A DNA stretch of 64,000 nt from contig JAUMIR010000001.1 of NCBI GenBank assembly GCA_030847615.1, positions 83,191,501 to 83,255,500 on the forward strand, in the 5' to 3' direction. This document shows, piece after piece, positions 1-64,000 of the stretch. Below the pieces are notes generated by a model. It was not told the origin of the DNA and ran no database searches. It saw only the letters and a program-made list of their open reading frames with translations. The position numbers and the translations under genes are program-made. The DNA is from Gambelia wislizenii. Its lineage: Eukaryota > Chordata > Lepidosauria > Squamata > Crotaphytidae. Position 1 is the first letter of the stretch, and each line of letters begins with the position of its first letter.

Positions 1-608
1 AAAAAGGTCCTCTGGGAGGTTGAAGAAAGCCTAGTTTTGAAAGGTTGTGGCAAATTCCTCCCAGAGGACCTGAGTGCATGGGGAGGATTATATGGAAGGA
101 GATGGTCCCAAAGATAGGTCAGACCCAAGCCATTTAGGGCTTTAAAGGTGATAACCAATACCTTGTACTGGGCCCAGAAACCAATGGGTAGCCAGGGATC
201 TTAAGATCGGTGTTATATGGTCTCTTCTGGATGTACTTGAGACCAGTCTGGCTGCCATGTTCTGTACTAGTTGAAGTTTCCGGACCAAGCACAAGGGTAG
301 CCCCATGTAAAGTGCATTACAGAAATCAAGACAGGAGGTTACCAGAGCATGTACCACAGTCTCAAGGTTCCCCAACTTCCAGGAAAGGGCACAGCTGGCA
401 GATCAGCCAAAGCTGATAACAGGGACTCCTGACTGTCGCATTTACTTGATTCATCATCTGGAGCGATGAGTCCAGGAGCATCCCCAGACTGCGAACACAG
501 TCCTTGGAAGAGAGCATGACCCCCATCCAGGACTCGAGGTTGTATCCTAATACCTGGATTCAGAGCTGCTACCGTGAGAACCTCCATTTTGTCTGGATTC
601 AGCTTCAA
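1..608 (-). mobile_element. L2/CR1-like LINE fragment, reverse transcriptase C-terminal part
   Basis: Minus-strand frames carry LKLNPDKMEVLTV and, further on, LDFCNALYMGLPL, RKLQLVQNMAARLV and RRDHITPILRSL, typical of the end of an L2/CR1-type reverse transcriptase. The frames shift between 142 and 608 and the copy is decayed. Its 5'-truncated edge falls at about 608, next to the RYR2 exon at 620. Confidence 0.85.
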
Positions 609-618
609 TTATTATTTA

Positions 619-63178
<62,560 letters not shown>

Positions 63179-64000
63179 CTATAATATATCAAAATACAGG
63201 AGACACAGAAAATCACAATCTTTGCTATTCTGAATACATTAGTTGGGATAAATGTTAACATACATTTAATAGAAACTCTTTATGGAGTTATAAAACTGAA
63301 AACACTTTTTGTGAACAAAAATATTTACAAACCAAGCTCCCAGTTTAATTATGCATTCATCATAAAGCCCCAAAGTAATGTACTTTTGCATTTTTAGGCT
63401 TTTCTCCAAATACCTCCAAATATTTGAATAACAGAGTCATATGAAGAAAAGCACTTATACTTCAGTTTATAAAGCCATCACACACTTCTATGCTTATCTT
63501 CCAAAGACAGGCCATCTGGCACCCAATTGAGACAAAGTGACTGACTAAGAGTCTAGAAACTTCACCCATTCCACCATCATTGGCTTGAGGCCTTGAGGCA
63601 CCTTGGGGACCACCGAGTTCTTTATCAAGCAATATGTAAAGACAATAGTAAAGGAAAATGGAAGTTTTACAAATGTCCACCAAGTTCTAACTTCCTCTTC
63701 AATACTGACCACCTCACAGTTGACCAAGCTGCCTAAATCTCACTTTTGTACTAAGATACTGACTAGAAACAGAGGTTTGGGTGTTGTTGGAAACCAGAAA
63801 GGGTCAGTGCTGTAAGTATATTGCTTTTATTCATATAACAAATGGTTCTTGGTGTTTCAGGGATGATATTCCCTTCCTTAGGAGCTACAAGAAGCCAGAA
63901 AAAAAAACTTTTTTAAAAAACATGAAAATGTTATAAACATTATGAGTGGTAGAATCCAAAATTTGTTTTGCTTTTATCTACATGTTCAGGGTTTGTAACT
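63179..64000. other. RYR2 intron, right edge of window
   Basis: No upstream exon was found here, so this intron continues past the window. Overlapping minus-strand frames at 63462-63727 are not recognised. Confidence 0.5.

Noticed and set aside
63462..63727. Overlapping minus-strand frames of 60-73 codons at the right edge, tested as the preceding RYR2 exon
   Set aside because: The residues do not match the expected upstream RYR2 sequence and no suitable splice sites bracket them.

Overview
The window is a piece of a vertebrate nuclear genome, most likely a squamate reptile (lizard or snake). The evidence is the mix of interspersed repeats (ACA-tailed tRNA SINEs, CR1/L2-like LINEs, Penelope-like elements, a DIRS element, a Copia element, Tigger- and hAT-like short DNA transposons) spread through the introns of one conserved vertebrate gene. 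The species is an inference; no marker pins it down.

The only host gene I can support is RYR2, the cardiac-type ryanodine receptor (sarcoplasmic reticulum calcium release channel). It lies on the minus strand across the whole window. I placed 28 consecutive coding exons, from 63064-63178 (most 5') to 620-746 (most 3'). All have GT donors and AG acceptors and all phases join without a break. Together they give 4554 nt, about 1517 complete codons, or roughly the middle 30% of a protein of about 4970 residues. They run from just before the third SPRY domain, through the junctional solenoid, the acidic divergent region and the RIH/central-hotspot region, to ryanodine receptor repeats 3 and 4. The first and last exons of the gene lie outside the window. 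Judged by residue landmarks known from human RYR2, the exons should correspond to human exons 32-59.

Everything else is intronic and mostly mobile-element debris. The last intron seen (747-10955) holds a DIRS tyrosine-recombinase retrotransposon (2859-10690) split by a Copia element (5793-9724, flanked by a 5-bp duplication). The next but one (12143-16088) holds a TA-flanked DNA element with a GC-rich five-unit array of palindromes (12443-13592) and a Penelope-like element arranged as an inverted repeat (14051-15402). Further right are SINEs, one inserted inside another (35706-36165), a 378-bp near-perfect hairpin (40266-40643), and four more Penelope-like insertions, two of them under 75 bp but still with target-site duplications. 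There are also a CR1 nested in an unclassified repeat (23885-25700), several L2/CR1 3' ends, and AT-rich unique intron sequence.

The points most worth following up are the palindrome array, the long hairpin, the nested DIRS/Copia pair, the Penelope micro-insertions, and a LINE whose edge sits about 12 nt from an RYR2 splice donor.
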